NCBI GenBank assembly: GCA_029261675.1 | Contig: JAJDBA010000060.1 | Location: 1-24,550 of the forward strand | Direction: 5' to 3' | DNA length: 24,550 nt | DNA from: Nitrospinaceae bacterium | GTDB lineage: Bacteria; Nitrospinota; Nitrospinia; Nitrospinales; VA-1 | In this document: piece by piece, positions 6,999 to 14,225 of the stretch | How the letters are laid out: every line of letters begins with the position of its first letter | How positions within the stretch are numbered: the first letter of the stretch is position 1 | Program-made: the position numbers and the translations under genes | The notes under the pieces: model-generated | Seen by the model: the letters and a program-made list of their open reading frames with translations, nothing else | Database searches by the model: none | Told to the model about the DNA's origin: nothing

Positions 6999-8309
6999 TC
7001 AAAAATTATCATCAGGAATATTTTTGCGGCGATCACGTTTAGATCTGGTTTTATCTTTTTGAAACTTTCTCCATTCAGCTCTATCTTCTTTTGAAGGAAC
7101 GACATCATCTTCATCCTCCCAAAAATCTATAGCGACCGGTTTTAAGGTTTTCTTTGCTTCTTTGGGTTGATAACGTTTTGCTTCTTCTGATTCCTTGGTA
7201 GTCAAAGCCGTTTCCATATCAGCCAGAGGCTTCATGTCTTTTTTCATACGCCGTTGGAATAAAGCTTCACCTCTTAAACGAATTTCACGACTATTGACCA
7301 GACCTGTTTTTAAAATTTCAGGAATAACTTGCGCTCCATGAACGGCTCCGCACCACGCACCTGCCAATGCACCCAATTTTTCGGTTTCCCTTCCCTGTGT
7401 AAAAATAGATGCGAGCAAAAATTTGTTTTCATGGTTTAACATCCAATGCAAAGCTAACGGTATTAACGTTAGGACAAACCCCTGGGAGGCATGTCGTATC
7501 TCTCGTTTTGTATAGACAGAGGCATTGTCAACGATCCATTGCAATGCTTCTTTTTCTGATTTTTCCAACTGGGGAATCAATCCTTCCAGAGTTTGGCTGA
7601 AAGCATTTTTTGACTTAACTATAGACTCATCTTCGAATACATTTATCCTATCTTGATATTCCTCTTCGGCTTGAGCGCAAATTTCTACCGCTTCCTGTAA
7701 AATTTCTTTCCCGTGCGAAATAATTTCACCTTCTTGTAAATTTAAAAATCGTGTCACAAGAAATCCATTCAGAACCGTGCCAACAACTTCTTGTGGGTGA
7801 CTACTAAAAACCAGAGCCAAATCTAAACATTGAGTCGCCAGAGTTTTAGACCATCTTTTATGAAATAGGGCGAGAGAAACAGATAGGGAAGTGAATAGCC
7901 CTGTCGCGGAACTTTGAGGGGTTGGTTCTGTATTGGGTTGATCATCTAACAGGTCAACGGCCTTCCACAAACAGCTCTCGGAACTTCGGAATACTCCGAA
8001 ATGGTTTTCGGGTCCTCCTTTGGAAAGGCTCAGAATATTTCGTAAAGTTTCTTCAAGAAACTTTTTTTTATTTGCCAGAACGCCATCGCAAACAGCAAGA
8101 GCGCATTGTATAGGAGCACCATATAATCCCTTCATGCGATAACGTTTGATACCTTTTCCTACTACTTTTTTTACATCTTTATAGTCATCGACGGCTCCAA
8201 ATATTTGGCCTATCGCTTCAGGTTTTAATCCATTCACGGCACGGCCCATGGCATCACCTACAGCCATTCCCAGAAAGCAACCCATGACTTTGTCGGAATC
8301 AGATTCCAT
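6999..8309 (-). CDS. ADP-ribosylglycohydrolase-family protein with degenerate metal sites
   Basis: A 436-residue cytoplasmic protein. The fold signature is clear: GCFLGMAVGDAMGRAV at residues 10-25, SSATGLFTSL-type central helix at 133-142, SSHPQEVVGTVLNGFL at 169-184 (the usual HPHP region) and LGALAGAWCGAVHG at 312-325. The two magnesium-binding motifs of ADP-ribosylhydrolases are replaced: the expected W-T-D-D-T reads Y-G-A-P-I at 63-67, and the expected GGDTDT reads GRETEK at 306-311. It is therefore probably not a standard dinuclear-Mg hydrolase, possibly a pseudoenzyme. Residues after about 345 form a charged, basic tail not typical of the family. It lies 23 nt downstream of the metallo-beta-lactamase gene and is probably cotranscribed with it. 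Confidence 0.82.
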   Translation of the reverse strand: MESDSDKVMGCFLGMAVGDAMGRAVNGLKPEAIGQIFGAVDDYKDVKKVVGKGIKRYRMKGLYGAPIQCALAVCDGVLANKKKFLEETLRNILSLSKGGPENHFGVFRSSESCLWKAVDLLDDQPNTEPTPQSSATGLFTSLSVSLALFHKRWSKTLATQCLDLALVFSSHPQEVVGTVLNGFLVTRFLNLQEGEIISHGKEILQEAVEICAQAEEEYQDRINVFEDESIVKSKNAFSQTLEGLIPQLEKSEKEALQWIVDNASVYTKREIRHASQGFVLTLIPLALHWMLNHENKFLLASIFTQGRETEKLGALAGAWCGAVHGAQVIPEILKTGLVNSREIRLRGEALFQRRMKKDMKPLADMETALTTKESEEAKRYQPKEAKKTLKPVAIDFWEDEDDVVPSKEDRAEWRKFQKDKTRSKRDRRKNIPDDNF

Positions 8310-8332
8310 GCGGATTAAATAATTGTTAGAGG

Positions 8333-9100
8333 TTATACAGAAAGAAGTTCGGTCGGATGGTTCTGTTGTGCCAAAATCATTTTCGGAGACGATTCTCCGA
8401 GAGCCTGTAAGGCAGTGATTTTTGCAATTTCAGGATGGTTGTTGGTTTCACTCATATGCATCAATACCACCAGTTTCAAACCGGGATGTTTTACCGATGC
8501 CAATATTTCTCCACAAGCTTCATTAGAAAGATGGCCGATGCCACTTTTTATCCGCTGTTGTGTGGCCCAAGGATAAGGACCGGCCTCCAACATCGAAATA
8601 TCGTGGTTGGCTTCGACCAATAGCGCATCGAGATTTTTTAATTTATTTTTGACTTCAGGCGTGACCCGCCCCAAATCTGTGGCGATGCCGAGACTCTTGC
8701 CTTGATAACGAATAACAAAAGCAACAGACTCTTCTGCATCGTGAGGAGTCGAATAAGGTTCAACAGAAAGCTCATCAAAATGCACTGGCTCATTTTCACG
8801 AATGGTATTTAAGGAACTGACCTTTCCTATTGAGGAACTTGCGCGCCGCCAGGTTCCTTCCGTCGTATAAAAAGGAATATCGTGTTTTCTTATAAGCGGT
8901 CCGATACCGCGGATATGATCCGAGTGTTCATGTGTTGCGAACACCGCATCCATGCCAGTAAAACTGCGATCAATATGCTCCATCCGAGCAGAAAGTTTTT
9001 TTCCGCTCAAACCCGCATCGATAAGGATACGCTTTTCGCCTGCTTCAATGTAAACCGAGTTACCGCCACTGCCACTGGAAAGAATCGAAAACTTTAAAAT
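8333..9100 (-). CDS. Metallo-beta-lactamase-fold hydrolase, YycJ/WalJ type, with apparent ATT start
   Basis: A 255-residue cytoplasmic MBL-fold protein resembling YycJ/WalJ/VicX, a family implicated in DNA exonuclease activity. The metal motif HEHSDH is at residues 57-62, with further ligands in the ATDLG and EANHD stretches. The canonical-start reading frame begins only at TTG 9008-9010. However, the same open frame continues upstream and encodes FSILSSGSGGNS-VYIEAGEKRILIDAG, the conserved first strands of the family. The only plausible initiator before the upstream stop is ATT at 9098-9100, preceded by AAGAGG at eight bases. No ATG, GTG or TTG lies in that frame between the stop and 9010. 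A weak -10 box TACAAT lies further upstream. It heads a two-gene unit with the ADP-ribosylglycohydrolase homologue. Confidence 0.85.
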   Translation of the reverse strand: MLKFSILSSGSGGNSVYIEAGEKRILIDAGLSGKKLSARMEHIDRSFTGMDAVFATHEHSDHIRGIGPLIRKHDIPFYTTEGTWRRASSSIGKVSSLNTIRENEPVHFDELSVEPYSTPHDAEESVAFVIRYQGKSLGIATDLGRVTPEVKNKLKNLDALLVEANHDISMLEAGPYPWATQQRIKSGIGHLSNEACGEILASVKHPGLKLVVLMHMSETNNHPEIAKITALQALGESSPKMILAQQNHPTELLSV

Positions 9101-9218
9101 GAGAAGGACCTCTTGAGGAAAGAATACGTTTACAAAGAAGCTATATGTTCAGACGCAAAAACTTTAGAAATTGTACCACAGAAAGGAAATAATCTAGGCG
9201 GGTAAGATGAGAAGAAAA

Positions 9219-10532
9219 CTAGGTTTCCTGCCAAGCGATGACTTTTACTTTATTGCTCAAGAAAGGCGCAACAATATCTCCATTGTAGGTAACAGTTAGA
9301 CTGCCACTTATGGTATTGCCAGTTACCAGACTTTCTGAGGTGTCGATATCGGCCGCAATTAAAAACCCCTCCAGTGACACTGTACCAGAAATGGATACTT
9401 GCTCTTTCGCTGCCATCATTCCCTGAATGGTGTTTGATGGGTTCCCTGAGAATTCAATGTCTGTCCCAGCAACCAAAAAAAGATTTTGAATATCAACCGT
9501 ATCACTTGGGTCTTTATAATTTGCAACATCAGCGTTGCCGCCAAAATTAATATAACCCTCTGCGATAATGGTGGTTTGCCATCCTGCTGGAGACCCGGTT
9601 GTTGAAAAATCTCCCTCCACATAAAACATGCCGTTGGCAATTGTACTGCTACTCGCCTTCCATATCCCTGATTGTAATTTTAGCCCGGCAAACAAAGCGT
9701 TACCATCGCCCGTTGTAGAAGTGGACCAGTTTCCACCCCCAGGGTTGGTAAAAGCATATATATCGCCGGAAATAACTTCTTGAATAGTGCCATCACTTTT
9801 TAAAATAAAGTCCGCATACGATCTGTAATCGGAAGGCTCTACAATAGGAATATCTTCTGGAGCCACTCCACCCGAAACACAGCCGGTGCCTGTACAACTA
9901 CCCGTTGCCGTCGCCCCCTGAGTGATGGTTGCACTACCCCCACTAATGGTAACTTCGCTATTAGAATGAATGCTACCATTTGTTCCACTTACGGTGAAGG
10001 AACCGTTACCACCAAGATCGCCTTCTGTTGTAATCGCATTATTTGCCTTAAAAAGTCTCCGTGTAACGATCGCCTCAAGCATGACTGAATAATCACCTTT
10101 GTTTCCTAACGAAGTTATGATGAGGGTATTATCATCATCATCCGTAGTATCTCCATCGTTGTCATTGTTGTCGGCTACTGTTACGTTATAGGTGCCGCTT
10201 GCAAAACTGATATTGGTTAACTTTGCGGAGTTGTTGGAAATAAAATTGTCCAGGACATCATCGAATCCTCCAGCGGCAATTTCTGCTCCCGGACTGTTAC
10301 CGGTAGAGTCGTAATTCATTAAATCGATAGCTTGCTGGACTCCCGCTTCGGCGATGTAAAATGCTTCGCGATTTTTGTAGTATCTTTCAGTACGCTTCAC
10401 ATCTTGCGCCGACCATTGTGTTGCGACAACAGCTAAAGCTCCCATTACAACAAGAATAAGCAGGGTTACCGGCAAAGCCACTCCATCTTCTTTTTTCAAC
10501 CATTTTGTCGTTGTCATATTTCTCTTAAACAT
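9219..10532 (-). CDS. PilX-type minor pilin, second cassette
   Basis: A 437-residue PilX-like protein. After a short basic leader (KKEDG) comes the hydrophobic helix VALPVTLLILVVMGALAVVA and then the PilX hallmark REAFYIAEAGVQQAID at residues 55-70. A very acidic Asn/Asp stretch at 121-135 (DNNDNDGDTTDDDDN) may bind calcium loosely but is not a canonical loop. From about 155 the protein is Gly/Ser/Thr-rich with repeated short strands (GSFTVSGTNGSIHSNSEVTI), suggesting a beta-solenoid; a C-C pair (GSCTGTGC) lies at about 206-212. It is longer than classical PilX (~190 residues). The start is ATG 10532 with GAGG eight bases upstream; ATG 10517 is an alternative. It is last in the pilV-pilW-pilX unit, 10 nt after pilW. 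Confidence 0.82.
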   Translation of the reverse strand: MFKRNMTTTKWLKKEDGVALPVTLLILVVMGALAVVATQWSAQDVKRTERYYKNREAFYIAEAGVQQAIDLMNYDSTGNSPGAEIAAGGFDDVLDNFISNNSAKLTNISFASGTYNVTVADNNDNDGDTTDDDDNTLIITSLGNKGDYSVMLEAIVTRRLFKANNAITTEGDLGGNGSFTVSGTNGSIHSNSEVTISGGSATITQGATATGSCTGTGCVSGGVAPEDIPIVEPSDYRSYADFILKSDGTIQEVISGDIYAFTNPGGGNWSTSTTGDGNALFAGLKLQSGIWKASSSTIANGMFYVEGDFSTTGSPAGWQTTIIAEGYINFGGNADVANYKDPSDTVDIQNLFLVAGTDIEFSGNPSNTIQGMMAAKEQVSISGTVSLEGFLIAADIDTSESLVTGNTISGSLTVTYNGDIVAPFLSNKVKVIAWQET

Positions 10533-10542
10533 ACTTAGGGCC

Positions 10543-11316
10543 TCAACTCGAATTTCTCAAAGCAATATCCGATTCAAACTCGATGACACCTTGGGTAGTA
10601 TCATTGGGGTCCACCATTTCCAGGGAGATTCCTATTTTTGCAACATCTGCAGCCGCTCCAGAATCAAAAGTGAATTGTAAAGATGAAATGGATGGATCAG
10701 TTATTAAAGTCGAAACCGTTCCATCAATACTTTTTTTTATTGCCGTCCCATCCTGATAAAGAATCACCGTATTGTATTTGTTGATAGTGACCAGTTTGGA
10801 ATTTTTTGAGTAGGTAAAATCAGAGCCCGCTGCCGTGCCAAGAGGAATATTGGTCGAGGTGGGGCTTCCGTTCACGGTATTCAACTCTGAAGCGCGAAAG
10901 CTGGGATCATAAATCACAATATTATCTCCGTCTGCGAATTCGCTTCCATTCACCACGGTGATAGAGTTCGCCCCAGATGCGATGGCAGTAGTCCCCTCAC
11001 TGCCTGGAGGAGTTGTTGTGCGCACATCAAACAAATTGGAGCGGAAGGTTACTGAATCGGACGCTGAAATATCTATCACTCCCATACCCGGCGGAAGACC
11101 AAACCCTGCCATGCGTATTTCTTCGGCTAAAAATTTGATGAGGTGTCTTCCCTTGGCACGTATATCCGTTTCTTCACTTTCTCGGCTGATGACCTCATCT
11201 TCCTTAACATAAATGCTGATTACCGCCCCGAGAACAAGGACCCCCAGCGTTGCTCCAATGAGAAGTTCAATTAAGGATGCACCCTTTGAGTTTTTAAAAT
11301 TATTTCTAAATCGCAT
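10543..11316 (-). CDS. PilW-type minor pilin, second cassette
   Basis: A 257-residue prepilin. The leader MRFRNNFKNSKG is followed by ASLIELLIGATLGVLVLGAV with Glu at mature position 5, then the long alpha-1 helix and AEEIRMAGFGLPPG at about 69-82, which is the PilW hallmark (RxAG). The remainder is a beta-rich globular domain of normal PilW size, lacking the extra domains of the other PilW in the window. It probably sits in the tip/priming complex. The start is 4 nt downstream of the pilV stop and the gene is followed by pilX after 10 nt, so the three form one transcription unit. Confidence 0.85.
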   Translation of the reverse strand: MRFRNNFKNSKGASLIELLIGATLGVLVLGAVISIYVKEDEVISRESEETDIRAKGRHLIKFLAEEIRMAGFGLPPGMGVIDISASDSVTFRSNLFDVRTTTPPGSEGTTAIASGANSITVVNGSEFADGDNIVIYDPSFRASELNTVNGSPTSTNIPLGTAAGSDFTYSKNSKLVTINKYNTVILYQDGTAIKKSIDGTVSTLITDPSISSLQFTFDSGAAADVAKIGISLEMVDPNDTTQGVIEFESDIALRNSS

Positions 11317-11320
11317 AAAA

Positions 11321-11767
11321 TTACTGAGTTATATAGGTGTTTAAAGAAACAGAACGCGCGGCGTTATCCCAGGTAACCGTTACCAAAACATCTGTGAAGA
11401 AATCGGCACCACTGATCGGGCTAATGGTCCAATTTCGCGTATACAGAGCATCTGATCCACCTGCCACTCCCTGAGCATCAATGGCTTCCCCACCTGCCGT
11501 GGCAGTCCAGGACTGAGTAGAAGAATCGTAGACAGGAGAATCCAGAGTGTCCGCGTCTGACAGAATAATTCGTGTGCTCAGTTCTTTAATTTCCTCGATC
11601 TTATCCTGAGCAAGAGTCACGGCAACACTGCTCTTCTTGCTAACAGCATTTCTTTCTATTACGGCACCAGATAAAATGCCATACGCAAGAAGTCCTATGC
11701 TGGCAAGAGCAATAGCAAGAATCACTTCAATGAGTGTTAAGCCAGAATTATGTTGTAAACGACTCAT
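11321..11767 (-). CDS. PilV-type minor pilin, second cassette
   Basis: A 148-residue prepilin. The leader MSRLQHNSG is followed by LTLIEVILAIALASIGLLAY, with Glu at mature position 5, and then the PilV-type AVTLAQDKIEEIKEL helix. The short globular domain ends FFTDVLVTVTWDNAARSVSL, a strand pattern usual for PilV (the V-x-V-x-W-x-D element). An upstream in-frame TTG (11771-11773) adds two residues; I prefer ATG 11765-11767. It is the first gene of the second cassette, with a candidate sigma-70 promoter upstream in the 106-nt gap after the DUF4124 gene. Confidence 0.85.
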   Translation of the reverse strand: MSRLQHNSGLTLIEVILAIALASIGLLAYGILSGAVIERNAVSKKSSVAVTLAQDKIEEIKELSTRIILSDADTLDSPVYDSSTQSWTATAGGEAIDAQGVAGGSDALYTRNWTISPISGADFFTDVLVTVTWDNAARSVSLNTYITQ

Positions 11768-11807
11768 ATGCAAACCAGAATATTTTCTTTAAAAACCTCT
11801 ACAACCA

Positions 11808-11835
11808 ATTATGAAGCAAGAGTAAGTTTTAACAA
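11808..11835 (-). promoter_or_regulatory. Candidate sigma-70 promoter for the second minor-pilin cassette
   Basis: Minus strand: TTGTTA (11830-11835), 16 bp, CATAAT (11808-11813), with a predicted start near 11801 and about 35 nt of leader before the pilV ATG. It lies just downstream of a G7-A-G7 tract (11846-11860, C-rich on this strand). If real, this cassette is not solely dependent on the sigma-54 promoter of the first one. Confidence 0.35.
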
Positions 11836-11873
11836 TCCCACAATCGGGGGGGAGGGGGGGCGAGTAGTTCCTA

Positions 11874-12410
11874 TCAATCTGTCAAGGAAAAGGATTTTAT
11901 TTCTCTTTCGTATTTTCGGATTTCCTTTTCTGATTTTTTCACACTTTTTTTCAGCCCAACAATAATTTCATCCAAGGATTCTTTTGTGGTCCAGGCTTTT
12001 GGTTTTTCATCCATTTCTTGCAACTCGGCTATTTTTTTGAGTTGTCGTTCCCGCGACTCACGGGATTTTTCTAGAAGTTCTTGGTAAGATTTTTTTTTCT
12101 CAGCGAGGATTTCAGAAGTTACCTTTTTTTTCTTTGAGGATTTTGGTTTTTGTGACGTTCTGATTTCAGGACGAGTCGCTTCACCAAGTTTAGACTCGGG
12201 GGGAGAGTCATTTTTAAGAGCTGGTTTTGTAACAGGAGGAATTTCGCGGAATGTCTTTACTTTCGCACCTTCAGTTTGGGGTACCAAGCTGGGATCATCG
12301 GTAAAATGGACTTTTCCGTTTTCATCGATCCATTTATAAATCTTCGCATATGCAGGCAGACTACCCCATAAAAAACCGTAAATGACAATTGTTATCCAGA
12401 ACGTTTTCAT
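11874..12410 (-). CDS. DUF4124 protein with coiled-coil C-terminus, between the two pilin cassettes
   Basis: A 178-residue exported protein. The signal peptide is MKTFWITIVIYGFLWGSLPAYA (cleavage after AYA). A DUF4124 domain follows at residues 23-44, with KIYKWIDENGKVHFTDDPS matching the family pattern Y-K-W-x-D-x-x-G-x-x-x-x-T-D-x-P. A Pro/Lys-rich linker follows, then a long Glu/Lys-rich coiled coil from about 95 to the end. DUF4124 has no assigned biochemical activity; it occurs in many exported proteins of Gram-negative bacteria, often near pilus genes. It lies 66 nt after pilW and probably belongs to the fimT-pilV-pilX-pilW transcript. It has a shared N-terminal motif with the 17491-18186 protein but a different tail. 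Confidence 0.82.
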   Translation of the reverse strand: MKTFWITIVIYGFLWGSLPAYAKIYKWIDENGKVHFTDDPSLVPQTEGAKVKTFREIPPVTKPALKNDSPPESKLGEATRPEIRTSQKPKSSKKKKVTSEILAEKKKSYQELLEKSRESRERQLKKIAELQEMDEKPKAWTTKESLDEIIVGLKKSVKKSEKEIRKYEREIKSFSLTD

Positions 12411-12476
12411 CGGTTGTATCTTACCCTAAAAAAATCTGGAAATGAAACGACTCGCTCTGAACAAGAACAACGAATA

Positions 12477-14204
12477 TTACAAGGGATTTACCGCAACATT
12501 GTCGAAAGTAGTGGTGTTAGTGGTTGTGGTCATTCCTATTTTTCCCTGGGTATAGGATGAATCCGTTGCGGTAATTTCCCATGCTCCTGGTTCTGAGTCT
12601 GTTTTTCTCCAAAACTTTGCGTTGAGGGTATCGTCTTCCACACTCGCCTTCAGGGTATAATACTCATTATTATCAAAGGTGATCGATGAACTGGTCAAGA
12701 CGGTCACGCCAGTATTGACATTTACAAGTTCCAAAACATATTGGTGATTATTAGGATTTCCTGTGCAGAGGGTACAAAATATTCTTGCCAAATAGTACTG
12801 TGCTGAATTTTGATATCTCAGTACAACCCCGACATGCTCACTGGTGCCCAGCGAGCCATTGCGTTTGATATCTACTTGGGCTTCATAGTCCTGCCACGCT
12901 GCGCAGCCATTTGAAGAAATACCATCGCCGTTGGATGCCGTTTTATATTGTCCCGATGCGACATTCCAGTTTGCAGCGCCTTCTTCCGTCCAGCCATCGC
13001 TGTTGCCATCATCAAAATCGTCGGTAAAAATACCATCCCCCGAATTGAAAGCAACCGGAATGGCATTGAACACCGGATAATCTTCCCCAGCCACATCAAC
13101 GAGAGCACTGGCAGAAAGAGTTGCTGTAACACTTGGAGATTCCCAATCATAAATCAAGGTAGTTGTTGCATTTCCTGCTCCGATTGTTGAATTGGATGCC
13201 GGACTAAGCGTGCCTTCAGTAGTATTAAAATTTACTAAAATTCCAGCGCCCACACCTGTTCCTTCCCCGTCTACCACACTTGCGGTAATGGTGGTTGAAC
13301 TGTCTGGGCAGCTTACGGTGGCAGGGCTGGCCGTCAATGTAATTTTCCCCCAGGGAGCGGTAATCAGGTTTCTTGGTGAAGTGTTCGACACATATGTTTC
13401 ACGATGGTAACTATCGCTGTATGTGTTGGAACTGTTTTGAGTAGCAACACTGCCGGCAAAATAAGTTCCGCTGTTCACATAGTTTCCACTAGGGTCCTCA
13501 TCCCTTGACCGGGTAACGATTTCGAAGTCCACTCCTCGGATATCGTTTAATTCATCATCTGGAATGACATAGGGGGGAACTGGTAGACCGTCAGCATCCA
13601 GGGTAACCCCGAGAGGCAGGCGGTTTCCATCTTGATCCCAATAACGGATAATTATATTATCAATATTTCGAGCGACCGTGTTTTGCACAACACCGTTGTC
13701 TCCCTGATTAGGAGTAATTCGATAAAAGTTAAAAGGAGGCCCCGTCAATGACAGGGAAATATTGTAATCACGTGTTTCTGAACTGTCTACTGTGCCGTCA
13801 TCATCTTGATCAAAATATGGCGAGATTACGAATGTTTCATTGTTAGCACCTTGCGGGGTAGAAACTGCATAAGTCATAATTTCATCATTTTGGATTGTAC
13901 CGTCGTTATCATCGTCAAACACCATGGTCAAATAATGATCAGATGCCGCTAGAAATCTTTGACCTCGTTCGATGTTGTAGCCTGCGTTCTGCACACTACG
14001 AGTGACAAAATCTACTGCTGCCCTGCCATTGGCCTGCATCTGCCCCAACTGGCTCTGCCGCTGGAAGGTTTTTGTTTGAGACTGAATTATTCCCGCTACA
14101 AGACCGAGCAAGATTAAAGAAATTGCGGTGCCCACCAATAGTTCTGTCATGGTGAACCCACTTTCATTCATTTTCCAATAAGTATTTTTTGGTAACGGCG
14201 TCAT
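12477..14204 (-). CDS. Large PilW-type minor pilin with EF-hand loops, Ig-like and jelly-roll-like domains (candidate tip adhesin)
   Basis: A 575-residue prepilin, about twice normal PilW size. The leader ends ESG at residue 16, then FTMTELLVGTAISLILLGLV with Glu at mature position 5, and the PilW hallmark VTRSVQNAGYNIERG at 67-81. Two canonical calcium loops follow: DDDNDGTIQNDE at 97-108 and DQDDDGTVDSSE at 132-143, each with D1, D3, D5, G6, I/V8 and E12. Residues about 286-385 look like a Big_1/invasin-type Ig domain (KITLTASPATVSC, TITASVVDGEGTGVGAG, then GTLSPASNSTIGAGNATTTL). From about 393 the pattern FTDDFDDGNSDGWTEEGA-NWNVASGQYK to the end is that of a LamG/concanavalin-like jelly roll. 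The start has GAGGA nine bases upstream. The tip-adhesin role is inference from domain layout. Confidence 0.85.
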   Translation of the reverse strand: MTPLPKNTYWKMNESGFTMTELLVGTAISLILLGLVAGIIQSQTKTFQRQSQLGQMQANGRAAVDFVTRSVQNAGYNIERGQRFLAASDHYLTMVFDDDNDGTIQNDEIMTYAVSTPQGANNETFVISPYFDQDDDGTVDSSETRDYNISLSLTGPPFNFYRITPNQGDNGVVQNTVARNIDNIIIRYWDQDGNRLPLGVTLDADGLPVPPYVIPDDELNDIRGVDFEIVTRSRDEDPSGNYVNSGTYFAGSVATQNSSNTYSDSYHRETYVSNTSPRNLITAPWGKITLTASPATVSCPDSSTTITASVVDGEGTGVGAGILVNFNTTEGTLSPASNSTIGAGNATTTLIYDWESPSVTATLSASALVDVAGEDYPVFNAIPVAFNSGDGIFTDDFDDGNSDGWTEEGAANWNVASGQYKTASNGDGISSNGCAAWQDYEAQVDIKRNGSLGTSEHVGVVLRYQNSAQYYLARIFCTLCTGNPNNHQYVLELVNVNTGVTVLTSSSITFDNNEYYTLKASVEDDTLNAKFWRKTDSEPGAWEITATDSSYTQGKIGMTTTTNTTTFDNVAVNPL

Positions 14205-14225
14205 TATATATTCCTCGTTTTATAA

